Positions 44,552 through 53,144 of a stretch of DNA of 64,000 bases are shown here, in pieces. This DNA comes from Mucilaginibacter rubeus. Lineage in GTDB: Bacteria > Bacteroidota > Bacteroidia > Sphingobacteriales > Sphingobacteriaceae. Location of the stretch: positions 248,001 to 312,000 of the forward strand of contig NZ_BMKD01000005.1 in NCBI RefSeq assembly GCF_014643835.1, read 5' to 3'. The position numbers and the translations under genes were made by a program. How positions within the stretch are numbered: position 1 is the stretch's first letter; the number at the start of each line of letters is the position of its first letter. The notes under the pieces were generated by a model. That model saw nothing but the letters and a program-made list of their open reading frames with translations. It was not told where the DNA came from and searched no databases.

Positions 44552-45802
44552 ATGAATTTTAACTCATTCATTAAGTTCACAGTAGCCGAACGCTTCTTGC
44601 GCTACGTTACCATTGATACGCAATCAGACCCTTCTTCGGTTTCATTTCCATCAACAGAAAAGCAAAAAGATCTTGCCCGGCTGCTGGTTGATGAACTGTT
44701 GGCTATGGGTATAGCCGATGCACATTTAGACGAGTACGGTTATGTCTATGCTACTATTCCGTCAAATACTGATAAAAAGGTACCCGTAATTTGCTTTTGC
44801 TCGCATATGGATACCGCGCCCGATTGCAGCGGAAAAGATGTAAAACCAATTGTACATAAAAATTACCAGGGCCAGGATTTAATATTGCCCGATGATAACA
44901 CCCAGGTGATCCGCATGACCGAGCATACCGATCTGAAGAACCAGTTGGGTAACGATGTTATTACAGCCAGCGGTACCACGCTGCTCGGCGCCGATAATAA
45001 AGCCGGTGTGGCCGAAATAATGGATGCCTGCTACCAGCTCATCAGCCATCCCGAAATAAAACATGGCGATATCCGGATCCTGTTTACGCCCGACGAAGAA
45101 GTTGGCCATGGTGTTGACCATGTGGATATTGCCAAATTGGGTGCCTTTGCCGCTTATACTATGGATGGAGAAAGCGCGGGTAATATGGAGAATGAAACCT
45201 TTTCGGCCGATGGCGCCAGGCTTACCATAAATGGTGTAAGCTCACATCCGGGATTTGCCAAAGGCAAAATGGAAAGCGCCATTAAAATTGCCGGACAAAT
45301 TATTGCCGCCCTGCCCGATGAACTTTCGCCGGAGTATACCGAAGACATGCAGGGGTTTGTGCATCCGGTAGGTATAGAAGGCCATGTGGAAACCGCCGCT
45401 ATCGATTTTATAATCCGGGATTTTGATGAAGCCAAACTTGCAGATCATGTTGAGGTTATCCGCCGAACGGCTGCTGATGTATTGAAAAAATTTCCGGGCT
45501 CAACGTTTGATATTGCCGTGAGCCAGCAATACCGTAATATGAAAGGTGTGCTTGACCAGCATCCGCAAATTGTTGATTATGCTATGGAGGCCATTAACCG
45601 TACCGGCTTAACCGCCAAATTGTGCAGTATCCGGGGTGGTACTGATGGTTCACGGCTTTCATTCATGGGCTTGCCTTGTCCTAACATTTTTGCCGGCGAA
45701 CATGCTTTTCACAGCAGGCACGAATGGGTATCAATTCAGGATATGCAAAAAGCGGTTGAAACCATTTTGCACCTGTGCATGATCTGGGAAGAAAGAAGTT
45801 AA
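44552..45802 (+). CDS. pepT: Peptidase T (tripeptide aminopeptidase)
   Basis: Cytosolic M20B zinc aminopeptidase of 416 residues that removes the N-terminal residue of tripeptides. Zinc ligands and catalytic Asp are seen in CFCSHMDTAPDCSGKDV, LLGADNKAGVAEI, FTPDEEVGHG (catalytic Glu) and TMDGESAGN, with the last His in AGEHAFHSRHEW. Length and domain order are standard. The GNAT gene follows 41 bases later with its own promoter. Confidence 0.97.
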   Translation: MNFNSFIKFTVAERFLRYVTIDTQSDPSSVSFPSTEKQKDLARLLVDELLAMGIADAHLDEYGYVYATIPSNTDKKVPVICFCSHMDTAPDCSGKDVKPIVHKNYQGQDLILPDDNTQVIRMTEHTDLKNQLGNDVITASGTTLLGADNKAGVAEIMDACYQLISHPEIKHGDIRILFTPDEEVGHGVDHVDIAKLGAFAAYTMDGESAGNMENETFSADGARLTINGVSSHPGFAKGKMESAIKIAGQIIAALPDELSPEYTEDMQGFVHPVGIEGHVETAAIDFIIRDFDEAKLADHVEVIRRTAADVLKKFPGSTFDIAVSQQYRNMKGVLDQHPQIVDYAMEAINRTGLTAKLCSIRGGTDGSRLSFMGLPCPNIFAGEHAFHSRHEWVSIQDMQKAVETILHLCMIWEERS

Positions 45803-45832
45803 GACATACGACTTTTCTTAATAACACAAAAC

Positions 45833-45840
45833 TAAATTTG
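45833..45840 (+). promoter_or_regulatory. -7 box before the GNAT gene
   Basis: TAAATTTG fits the consensus exactly and the ATG follows after three bases (45844), so a leaderless transcript is expected. TTTT at 45813-45816 is a weak -33 with a 16-base spacer. Confidence 0.45.
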
Positions 45841-45843
45841 AAG

Positions 45844-46338
45844 ATGTATACAATACGTACTGCCACCTTAAACGATGTGGAAACTATCCGTGATATCGCC
45901 GATAAAACATGGTGGGTAACCTACAGCCCCATTCTTGAGCGCGAACAGATATCCTTTATGCTTGGCGAGATTTACTCGACAGAGAAAATAACCAAACAGG
46001 TTAAAGAAAATCAGCAAACTTACCTGTTACTGGAGGAAGAAGGCAATCCGGTGGCATTTGCAGCCTACTCGCCCCGCGAAGAGGATCCGGAGATCTACAA
46101 ATTGCATAAACTTTACTGCCTGCCCGAAACGCAGGGCAAGGGCTACGGAAAAGTATTGATTAACGAGGTGGCCCAAAAAACTAAAGATGCCGGTAAGAAA
46201 ACGCTGGAACTTAACGTCAACAGGTACAATAACGCCAAATCATTCTATGAAAAAATGGGGTTTACCATAGCCTATGAAGAGGATATAGCCATTGGTAAAT
46301 ACTGGATGAACGATTATGTAATGCGAAAGGAACTATAG
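45844..46338 (+). CDS. GNAT-family N-acetyltransferase
   Basis: A 164-residue acetyltransferase. The ATG at 45844 is chosen because the domain starts there (MYTIRTATLNDVETIRDIADKTWW) and a -7 box is directly upstream; an ATG further up at 45775 lies inside the pepT gene. The acetyl-CoA motif QGKGYGKVLINEVA and the C-terminal ELNVNRYNNAKSFYEKMGF are clear. Target unknown. Confidence 0.88.
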   Translation: MYTIRTATLNDVETIRDIADKTWWVTYSPILEREQISFMLGEIYSTEKITKQVKENQQTYLLLEEEGNPVAFAAYSPREEDPEIYKLHKLYCLPETQGKGYGKVLINEVAQKTKDAGKKTLELNVNRYNNAKSFYEKMGFTIAYEEDIAIGKYWMNDYVMRKEL

Positions 46339-46345
46339 CTGATTG

Positions 46346-46537
46346 CTATTTGGCGGGAAGGGTTTTTAAAAGCTCTTTTGCGGGTACAGCTTTGAAACTG
46401 CCGTCTTTATCTCCAATGATAAGGCTTTCGTTGTTGGCAGCGGCAGTTTCAACCAGTTTGCGGTTTGCCCGCTTCATGCCTTCAAGCACTTTCGCCTCTA
46501 ACTCATCCATGCCCATTTTTTGTGCTTTAGTTGTCAT
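46346..46537 (-). CDS. Small protein, possible antitoxin-like partner of the zeta-like kinase
   Basis: A 63-residue charged helical protein (MTTKAQKMGMDELEAKVLEG... KLVETAAANNESLIIGDKDG). It overlaps the 3' end of the zeta-toxin-like gene by 11 bases on the same strand, so the two are translationally coupled. In epsilon/zeta systems the small partner neutralises the kinase; that role is only an inference here because no epsilon homology is visible and the order is kinase first. Confidence 0.6.
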   Translation of the reverse strand: MTTKAQKMGMDELEAKVLEGMKRANRKLVETAAANNESLIIGDKDGSFKAVPAKELLKTLPAK

Positions 46538-47105
46538 TTGCCTGATCTAAAATTACTTTCCAAACGTCGGATTTTATTATTGTTTCTTCTAACGATCCGA
46601 AACCTCTTGCCACCACCAGGGAGCCTGTATTTATATTATTTATTACAAACCATTTATCACAAAGAGGTATATACAAAGATACCAAATTTCTTATTCCTCG
46701 ATAATATCTCCGCTCTATTACATCAGCCGGGATATTATGGCCACCTTTGCTTACGCGTTTAGCTACTCGTTCCTTTGCCATTTCAGGAGAGCTCAACCAA
46801 AAAAACAATAAAGTAACTTCGTATCCTGTTTGCTGGGCTCTTTTAACCAAGGATACATAACTCCGGGTTGAAAGCGTTGTTTCAAAGGCAAAGTCAACTT
46901 CCCGGTTCAGCAACTCATCAATCCGCTGCAGCATGATCCGGCCGGCTTCGAATGCAACACTTTCCGGATCGAAGGGAGATAGTCCCGCCGCGATGTTATC
47001 TGCATTTACAAACTCATTACAGTTAAGCAATTCGGGTAAAACTGTATAACTTGCCGTGGTTTTACCGGCACCATTACAACCTGCTATAATATACAAATTA
47101 GGCAT
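46527..47105 (-). CDS. Zeta-toxin-family P-loop kinase-like protein
   Basis: A 192-residue P-loop protein with Walker A GCNGAGKTTAS (9-19), then FVNADNIAAGLSPFDPE and FETTLSTRSYVSLVKRAQ, which match the zeta-toxin/PezT family (phosphorylation of UDP-GlcNAc in known members). The catalytic Asp and Arg positions (NADNI, RRYYRGIRN) are present. It starts 16 bases after the GNAT gene stop and overlaps the 63-residue gene. It may be a toxin or a housekeeping small-molecule kinase. Confidence 0.8.
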   Translation of the reverse strand: MPNLYIIAGCNGAGKTTASYTVLPELLNCNEFVNADNIAAGLSPFDPESVAFEAGRIMLQRIDELLNREVDFAFETTLSTRSYVSLVKRAQQTGYEVTLLFFWLSSPEMAKERVAKRVSKGGHNIPADVIERRYYRGIRNLVSLYIPLCDKWFVINNINTGSLVVARGFGSLEETIIKSDVWKVILDQANDN

Positions 47106-47121
47106 CCTGTGAATTTAGTTG

Positions 47122-47637
47122 TTAATCCTTAAAAATAGCATACATATATTTATCCATCACCTCGCCATTTTTAATAATTGACCTTCGTAGTACGGCCTCT
47201 TGAATATAGCCTGCTTTTTCGAGCACCCGTATGGATGCCGTGTTTCTATTATACACACCGGCTTCTAAGCGCAATAGCGAAAAATGTTCAAAAGCATAAG
47301 TGGTTACCAGTTTTACAGCCTCGGTTGCTAAGCCCTTTCCCCAATGTTCTTCACCAAGCCAATAGCCTATTTCGGCGGTTATGCGGCTTTCGTCGGTAAA
47401 AAGTTCAACACCAATGCCGCCGCAGGCTTCACCGTTAACTACTATGGCAAAGTTGGTTAAAGGTTGCTGATTTTGGGCCAGGTTTACCCAAAATAGCGCA
47501 TCCTCCATAGTATAAGGATACGGGAACCTGTCGCGCAAAAAAGCCGATACTTTAGGGTTATCCGCATGCTTTTGAAGTGATGCTTCATCGCCCTGTTGCC
47601 ACGCCCTCAATAAAAATCCGTTGCCCTGTAGTTCCAT
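47122..47637 (-). CDS. GNAT-family N-acetyltransferase (RimJ/RimL-type)
   Basis: A 171-residue acetyltransferase of the RimJ/RimL subgroup. The fold is clear from FLLRAWQQGDEASLQKHADN, then GYWLGEEHWGKGLATEAVKLV (acetyl-CoA loop) and LRLEAGVYNRNTASIRVLEKAGY. Probable target is a protein N-terminus or small amine. It is the first gene of a leftward run with the zeta-like kinase and the small overlapping gene. Confidence 0.9.
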   Translation of the reverse strand: MELQGNGFLLRAWQQGDEASLQKHADNPKVSAFLRDRFPYPYTMEDALFWVNLAQNQQPLTNFAIVVNGEACGGIGVELFTDESRITAEIGYWLGEEHWGKGLATEAVKLVTTYAFEHFSLLRLEAGVYNRNTASIRVLEKAGYIQEAVLRRSIIKNGEVMDKYMYAIFKD

Positions 47638-47707
47638 TTTGTAACAATAAAATGCTTAAAAATAACAATCATTAGCCAAACTGTTAAATTGCATGCTTTA
47701 TTGAGAT

Positions 47708-50068
47708 ATGAAAAAACTGTTAGGCTTATTGTTCCTGATCCCGGCAACGGGCGCCTTTGCCCAAAAGCTGGATACCCTTAGCATCGAAAAAATTATGCGC
47801 GACCCTAAATGGATCGGGGTTTCACCCTCCAATATCCGTTGGGCTAACGATAATAAAAAGATCTATTTTAAATGGGATGATGATGCTTCGGGCAATACCC
47901 GGTTATATTCAGTTAGCCCCGGCGACAACAAGGTACAAAAAGTTAGCATTGCCGAGCAGCGCGATCTGGCAGCCGGTTACGGCGAATGGAACAAAAAGCA
48001 TAGCCAAAAGGTATTCAGTAAAAACGGCGATTTATTTTTATACGATGTAAAAGCCAACAAAACCACCCGGCTAACAAATACCGTAGCGCAGGAAGACAGC
48101 CCTGTTTTCAGCGGTGATGAAACAAAGATCATTTACAAAGAAGATAATAATCTCTTTGCCCTGAACCTGAATGGCGGCACCCTGGTACAGCTCACCAATT
48201 TTGTACGGACAGCAAGCGATAAAAAAAGTAAGGATAAACCCGGCGAGCAGGAACAATGGCTCAAAAAACAACAGCTTGAGTTGTTTGAGATCATCAAAAA
48301 GGAAGCAAAAGACGATAAAAAAGATTCAACAGAAACAGCATTGCTTAAGTCCGACAAGCTGAAAGAGATTGCCTATGGCGATAAAAGACTGAGCGCTGTA
48401 CAGATCAGTCCGGATGGCAGGTTTATCACCTATCGCCTTACCAAACGCGCCGATGGCGTTCAAAACGCGATTGTACCTAATTATGTTACCGCATCGGGTT
48501 TCACCGAGGATATTCCGAACCGTTCAAAGGTAGGCCGGCCATCGTCAACATCAGAGACTTTTATTTACGATAAACGCCGGGAAGCAGTTTACCCGGTTAT
48601 TACATCAGAGATCCCCGGCATTAAAGACCTGCCCGACTATTTAAAAGATTATCCCGATGAATTAAAAGCCCGTCAAAAGGAAAACGCCGACAGGCAGGTA
48701 AATATCGATGGCGTTTTATGGAATCAAAGCGGCGGCAATGCCGTGGTCATTATCTCAGCACAGGATAATAAAGACTGCTGGATCATGCGCTTAGACCCGG
48801 TAAGCGGTAAACTAAGCCTGCTTGACCGTCAGCGAGATGAGGCCTGGATTGGCGGCCCCGGCATTGATGATCCCGGAAATGCAGGTTTTATTGATGATAA
48901 CCATTTTTATTACCAGAGCGAAGCAAGCGGTTACTCGCATATTTATGTGGTTGATGTAACCAGCGGCGCCAAAAAACAACTCACCAGCGGCAAATGGGAA
49001 GTGCAGACTTTGCAGCTAAGCCAGGATAAAAAGACGTTTTATTTTACCGCCAATATCGATCACCCGGGCATTATCCATTTTTACAGGATCCCGGTTAGCG
49101 GCGGCATCCCCGTTAAAATTACCGGCATGAAGGGCGGCAACGAGGTAACACTTTCGCCTGATGAAAAGTGGCTGGCTATTCGCTACTCTTATTCAAACAG
49201 GCCCTGGGAATTATATATCCAGGCCAATAAACCCGGTGCAAAGGCGGTAAAAATAACCAACTCCGTTTCGGCCGAATACCTGTCGTACCCCTGGCGCGAC
49301 CCGGAGATCATCACTTTTAAAAACCGTTATGGCGCTGATGTTTACGCACGCCTGTATCAGCCTAAAAAGCAAGATCCTGCAAAACCCGCTGTGGTTTTTG
49401 TCCACGGAGCGGGATACCTGCAAAACGTTACCTATTCATGGAGTTACTATTTCCGCGAATTTATGTTTAACAATATGCTGGCCGATAACGGATACACCGT
49501 TTTAGATATCGACTATACCGCAAGCGCGGGTTATGGCCGGGATTTCCGAACAGGGATCTATCGCCATATGGGCGGCAAGGACCTCACCGACCAGGTTGAT
49601 GGCGTAAAATTGCTGGTTGAAAAATATGGCGTTAACCCGAAGCATGTCGGTTTATACGGCGGCTCATACGGTGGCTTCATTACGCTTATGGGTATGTTTA
49701 CCGAACCGGATGTTTTTGCTGCAGGCGGCGCCATACGCTCCGTTACCGACTGGGCGCATTATAACCATGAATATACTTCAAATATCCTCAATGAACCTTT
49801 CACCGATGAACAGGCTTACCGTAAAAGTTCGCCTATTTATTTTGCCAACGGCTTAAAAGGCAACCTGCTGATGCTCCATGGCATGATAGATCAGAATGTG
49901 AACTACCAGGATATCATTCGCCTAACTCAAAAACTGATAGAGCTGCACAAAGAAAATTGGGAGCTTGCCTCGTACCCCGTAGAAGACCACGGCTTTGAAC
50001 AACCCAGCAGTTGGGCCGACGAGTATAAACGCATTTATAAGTTATTTGAGAGCACGTTGAAAAAGTAG
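47708..50068 (+). CDS. S9-family peptidase (DPP4/prolyl oligopeptidase-like)
   Basis: Exported serine peptidase of 786 residues with a signal peptide (1-18, ending AFAQ). An N-terminal beta-propeller (about 50-530) leads to the C-terminal alpha/beta-hydrolase: nucleophile Ser in GLYGGSYGGFITL (about 650-660), Asp in HGMIDQNVNYQD and His in PVEDHGFEQPSSW. Such enzymes cleave after Pro or Ala in the periplasm and help peptide catabolism. Transcribed alone, divergent from the GNAT gene. Confidence 0.94.
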   Translation: MKKLLGLLFLIPATGAFAQKLDTLSIEKIMRDPKWIGVSPSNIRWANDNKKIYFKWDDDASGNTRLYSVSPGDNKVQKVSIAEQRDLAAGYGEWNKKHSQKVFSKNGDLFLYDVKANKTTRLTNTVAQEDSPVFSGDETKIIYKEDNNLFALNLNGGTLVQLTNFVRTASDKKSKDKPGEQEQWLKKQQLELFEIIKKEAKDDKKDSTETALLKSDKLKEIAYGDKRLSAVQISPDGRFITYRLTKRADGVQNAIVPNYVTASGFTEDIPNRSKVGRPSSTSETFIYDKRREAVYPVITSEIPGIKDLPDYLKDYPDELKARQKENADRQVNIDGVLWNQSGGNAVVIISAQDNKDCWIMRLDPVSGKLSLLDRQRDEAWIGGPGIDDPGNAGFIDDNHFYYQSEASGYSHIYVVDVTSGAKKQLTSGKWEVQTLQLSQDKKTFYFTANIDHPGIIHFYRIPVSGGIPVKITGMKGGNEVTLSPDEKWLAIRYSYSNRPWELYIQANKPGAKAVKITNSVSAEYLSYPWRDPEIITFKNRYGADVYARLYQPKKQDPAKPAVVFVHGAGYLQNVTYSWSYYFREFMFNNMLADNGYTVLDIDYTASAGYGRDFRTGIYRHMGGKDLTDQVDGVKLLVEKYGVNPKHVGLYGGSYGGFITLMGMFTEPDVFAAGGAIRSVTDWAHYNHEYTSNILNEPFTDEQAYRKSSPIYFANGLKGNLLMLHGMIDQNVNYQDIIRLTQKLIELHKENWELASYPVEDHGFEQPSSWADEYKRIYKLFESTLKK

Positions 50069-50197
50069 GGTAATTAAGAAGAGCTGCAAAGGGGGACAAG
50101 CGAGGGAGGTGACGCGCCAATCGGATCCTGTACCGGGCGGTTATATATCCAAACGCCGCAAGTTAAGCCGAGTTATAAGCTAAAAAATCAATCATTT

Positions 50198-50779
50198 ATG
50201 AAAAAGGCATCCATTTTACTCGCACTGTTTCTTTTTTCCTGTTCACAGCCAATACAAAAACAATCAAAATTGGTAAAAACACCAACTTTGTATCCAGCGA
50301 AAAACTATTCAAGCAAACTTTATGATGAGCCTTTTTTTAAAGAAGAACATTTCAACTATGTAATTAGCAGGCAAACGAAAGATACAACAAAACGTAATTA
50401 CACATCAGAAACGACAGTTATTGAAGGTAAAGTCAGGCAATATTTCAGAAATTGCGAAGTGACGCTCGATAAAAATGCTCTTGTTTTTCAATTGACGGAC
50501 ACTCCTTTTTCTGATGGCCGCTATGAATTGAAATTTGTTAAATCACCAGGTGTATTTGAAGCCAAATACAATCAAACTTTTTCAATTACTGATAGCTCAT
50601 ACAAAAAACCTGTTTTTAAAGTGATAGATAAAAACGTTGTTCTTGATAAAGACACCTACGTAAAGGGTGAGCTTTTGAGGGGCAAGTTTTCTTTTCAGAT
50701 CGCCGCGTCGCATTTGTTGGAAAGCAAATACTCCGATACAATATCTATGTACGGATTTGTAAAAACTATTATAAAGTAG
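50198..50779 (+). CDS. Hypothetical lipoprotein in an AT-rich patch
   Basis: A 193-residue lipoprotein: MKKASILLALFLFSCSQP has a lipobox with Cys at 15. The mature part has no recognisable domain; it is beta-rich in appearance with many Lys and Asp. Its DNA is clearly more AT-rich than the flanking peptidase and transpeptidase genes, as is the following SUFU gene, suggesting the pair came in together. Confidence 0.65.
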   Translation: MKKASILLALFLFSCSQPIQKQSKLVKTPTLYPAKNYSSKLYDEPFFKEEHFNYVISRQTKDTTKRNYTSETTVIEGKVRQYFRNCEVTLDKNALVFQLTDTPFSDGRYELKFVKSPGVFEAKYNQTFSITDSSYKKPVFKVIDKNVVLDKDTYVKGELLRGKFSFQIAASHLLESKYSDTISMYGFVKTIIK

Positions 50780-50858
50780 CCTTATTCTGCATTCGTCTGA
50801 AAACAAGTACAATACAATAAATAACCTAAATTCATTATAAGTATAATGGGGTTACAAG

Positions 50859-51419
50859 ATGAGCATTTACAACAAACTGATAAAAGAGCATTATATATCA
50901 AATTGGGGAAGCAATTATGAAGAGAAGATATGGACAACGGGGCCTATCAATGAACTTGATAATCCGCTTACAATTTTAGAATTTAAACCAACTGTCAAGA
51001 GGAAAATGTGGACTTACGCAACATGTGGCATGTCTACATTTTCGCATGAAAAACCTGTCGAACTACATTTATTTTCCGCCATTCAGGATAGTTCTATTTT
51101 AGAATTGTTAACAAGTGTAGTTTATTTCCATAATGTTAATCAAAATCTCAATTTAGGGCATACGGTTAATTTTGGAAGGCCATGGCAGGAAAATTCAGAG
51201 TGCAGCTACGGTTTAATTTCTTTACCTTATTTAGATGGACCTGATCTTGAATTGTTTGATCCTGGCAATAACCATAAAACAATATTTTTTTATTGGCTTA
51301 TCCCTATAACATTACGAGAACGGAACTATAAAATGCAAAATGGGCTGGACGCTTTAGAAGAAAAATTAGAAGAAAGCCAGTTTAATTATATTGACAGTGA
51401 AAGGAGGAGTGTAATTTAA
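50859..51419 (+). CDS. Suppressor-of-fused (SUFU) domain protein
   Basis: A 186-residue cytosolic protein with the bacterial SUFU signature (FKPTVKRKMWTYATCGMSTF, VELHLFSAIQDSSILELLTSVVYFH, SYGLISLPYLDGPDLELF). Bacterial SUFU proteins often act as immunity proteins in polymorphic toxin systems, but no toxin gene is visible nearby. It follows the lipoprotein by 79 bases and is AT-rich like it. Confidence 0.85.
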   Translation: MSIYNKLIKEHYISNWGSNYEEKIWTTGPINELDNPLTILEFKPTVKRKMWTYATCGMSTFSHEKPVELHLFSAIQDSSILELLTSVVYFHNVNQNLNLGHTVNFGRPWQENSECSYGLISLPYLDGPDLELFDPGNNHKTIFFYWLIPITLRERNYKMQNGLDALEEKLEESQFNYIDSERRSVI

Positions 51420-51452
51420 CCCCGCGACCGTGTCCCTCGGTCGCAAATTATG

Positions 51453-52058
51453 TTATTGATATATCCACATCAACACATGCTTCTTTTGTTTCTTCAACAA
51501 AGCATCTACAATTTTCATGGTATTATTTGATATAGCCGGACAGCCCCAGCCTTCTGGTGTCCCTTTAGGGTAAACTTCAGTTTCGGCTACCTGTTCCCAT
51601 GAATGAAAAACGATCTGCCTTGCTAAAGCGTTATTATTGGTTGCTTCCAATCCGGTGAGGTAATACTTTACGTGGATTCCCCAGGCGCTGTAGGCCCGCC
51701 CATCTATTTGATACTTACCGGGAGCAGTACAATGGCTGCCATCTAGGTTACTGAACGCAGGTTTGTCTTTCGACCATTCACCACTCCAGGGGTTACGGCC
51801 GCAGCCATGGCTCACCAGTCCGGAAACCAGCACATCGTTTTTCCTGAAATCCCATACCATAAAACGTTTAACACCCGATGGCAGGGCCATATCAATTAAA
51901 ATACAATAGCGGGTGTTGTAGCCACGTTGCCGGCAAAACGCCAGGCTTTGTTTGGCTTTTTCTTTAACACGGTTAAGGTCTGCCCGAGGTGCATCCGCGT
52001 ATGTTTTAATACAGCAAAAAAATATTGAGAAAAGCGGGAATAAAAATCTCAGTTTCAA
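51453..52058 (-). CDS. Murein L,D-transpeptidase catalytic-domain family protein (YkuD_2)
   Basis: Exported 201-residue protein of the YkuD_2 (PF13645-type) family, with a signal peptide (1-21, ending TYA). The catalytic segment is IVFHSWEQVAE (His) and GTPEGWGCPAISNNT (Cys), near the C-terminus. Members are believed to cross-link or modify peptidoglycan, though the family is not well studied. It ends 33 bases from the SUFU stop in a convergent arrangement and is divergent from the lipoprotein gene at 52125. Confidence 0.9.
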   Translation of the reverse strand: MKLRFLFPLFSIFFCCIKTYADAPRADLNRVKEKAKQSLAFCRQRGYNTRYCILIDMALPSGVKRFMVWDFRKNDVLVSGLVSHGCGRNPWSGEWSKDKPAFSNLDGSHCTAPGKYQIDGRAYSAWGIHVKYYLTGLEATNNNALARQIVFHSWEQVAETEVYPKGTPEGWGCPAISNNTMKIVDALLKKQKKHVLMWIYQ

Positions 52059-52124
52059 TTGTGTCAGGTTTTGTGTTGTAAACAGAAATATCTGCTTTTT
52101 ATTACAATAAACCTATCTTGTGAA

Positions 52125-52550
52125 ATGAAAAAACTTTTGCCTCTGTTACTCCTGCTGTTGTTTTTATTCAGTTGTGCCGAAAAATCAACCAAAATGCCGG
52201 TAACCATTAAGACAGTTAATAACGGAAAAGCATTGCAGATAACCGGTTTCGATCCGGCCATCATTAACGAGATCAGCCGTGACTCATCGGCGACAGCCTG
52301 GGAAACGCTGATGGCTGTTTACCGCATGCCTGCCGATACCTCTATGCGAAACCTGCAGCCCGCACAGCCGGGGCGTTATGCCGTTCATAACAATGTAGTT
52401 GTTTTTACACCCGATACGGCCTTTAGCACACAGCAAACGTATTTTTTTCGTTACTATGATTTCAGTGCCGGCGGTACGCTGACCGATTTGATAAAAAGCC
52501 GCAGCAAACCCGGTACCTTGCACTATACAGATTTGATTTTTAAGCAATAA
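52125..52550 (+). CDS. Hypothetical lipoprotein
   Basis: A 141-residue lipoprotein: MKKLLPLLLLLLFLFSCAEK with Cys about residue 17. The ATG at 52125 is chosen because it starts a perfect SPII signal; an ATG at 52059 would add 22 residues ahead of it. The mature domain has an Ig-like feel (PVTIKTVNNGKALQITGFDP... FFRYYDFSAGGTLTDL) but no name. It ends 127 bases before rimP. Confidence 0.65.
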   Translation: MKKLLPLLLLLLFLFSCAEKSTKMPVTIKTVNNGKALQITGFDPAIINEISRDSSATAWETLMAVYRMPADTSMRNLQPAQPGRYAVHNNVVVFTPDTAFSTQQTYFFRYYDFSAGGTLTDLIKSRSKPGTLHYTDLIFKQ

Positions 52551-52562
52551 ACTACCTATATG

Positions 52563-52593
52563 CTTGAAAATTTAATATTTTTGATTATATTTG
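52563..52593 (+). promoter_or_regulatory. Promoter of the rimP-nusA-infB operon
   Basis: CTTG (52563-52566; one base off TTTG), 19-base spacer, perfect -7 TATATTTG (52586-52593). Start of transcription is expected near 52599, which places the hairpin at 52602-52636 at the very start of the mRNA. Confidence 0.55.
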
Positions 52594-52601
52594 CAACCGT
52601 T

Positions 52602-52636
52602 AATAAAAGAGGGGGCAATTAGTCCCCTCTTTTATT
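52602..52636 (+). terminator. Leader hairpin (attenuator-like) of the rimP operon
   Basis: AATAAAAGAGGGG (52602-52614) pairs perfectly with CCCCTCTTTTATT (52624-52636) and is followed by TTATC. It lies between the predicted promoter and rimP. It could be an attenuator that NusA controls, or the terminator of the upstream lipoprotein gene if transcription actually starts later. Confidence 0.7.
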
Positions 52637-52676
52637 TTATCAATCAAAATTATTCTGTCAAAAACACCGGTGGGTA

Positions 52677-53141
52677 ATGAATATTGAAAAAAGGGTAAAA
52701 GAACTGGTAGAAGAGAAGATAGCAGACAAGCCGAACCTGTTTATAGTGGATATTAAAATGCACCCGAACGGGAAGCTGATCATTCTGCTTGATGGCGATA
52801 ACGGTATCGGTATTGATGAATGTGTACAGGTAAGCAGGCATGTCGGCTTCCATCTGGAAGAGGAAAACGTGATTGAAACCGCTTATAACCTGGAGGTTTC
52901 ATCGCCGGGTATTGATTATCCGCTGTCGTCGCCAAGGCAATACGCCAAAAATGTTGGCCGTAACCTCGGCATTAAAATGAAAGATGGGGCTAAACGCGAA
53001 GGCACATTAACCGGCCTTACAGAGGATGCCATCACCATTGAAGAAAAAGTAAAAGAAAAAGGGAAAAAAGCGCAGGTTATAGAAAGCGTTATCCCAATGG
53101 ACCAAATAACAGAAACAAAGGTTTTAATATCATTTAAGTAA
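52677..53141 (+). CDS. rimP: Ribosome maturation factor RimP
   Basis: A 154-residue cytosolic factor needed for 30S maturation. The N-domain (MNIEKRVKELVEEKI, IDECVQVSRHVGFHLEEE) and the SH3-like C-domain beginning YNLEVSSPGIDYPL are standard for RimP. It precedes nusA by three bases and infB follows, the usual order. Confidence 0.96.
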   Translation: MNIEKRVKELVEEKIADKPNLFIVDIKMHPNGKLIILLDGDNGIGIDECVQVSRHVGFHLEEENVIETAYNLEVSSPGIDYPLSSPRQYAKNVGRNLGIKMKDGAKREGTLTGLTEDAITIEEKVKEKGKKAQVIESVIPMDQITETKVLISFK

Positions 53142-53144
53142 AAA

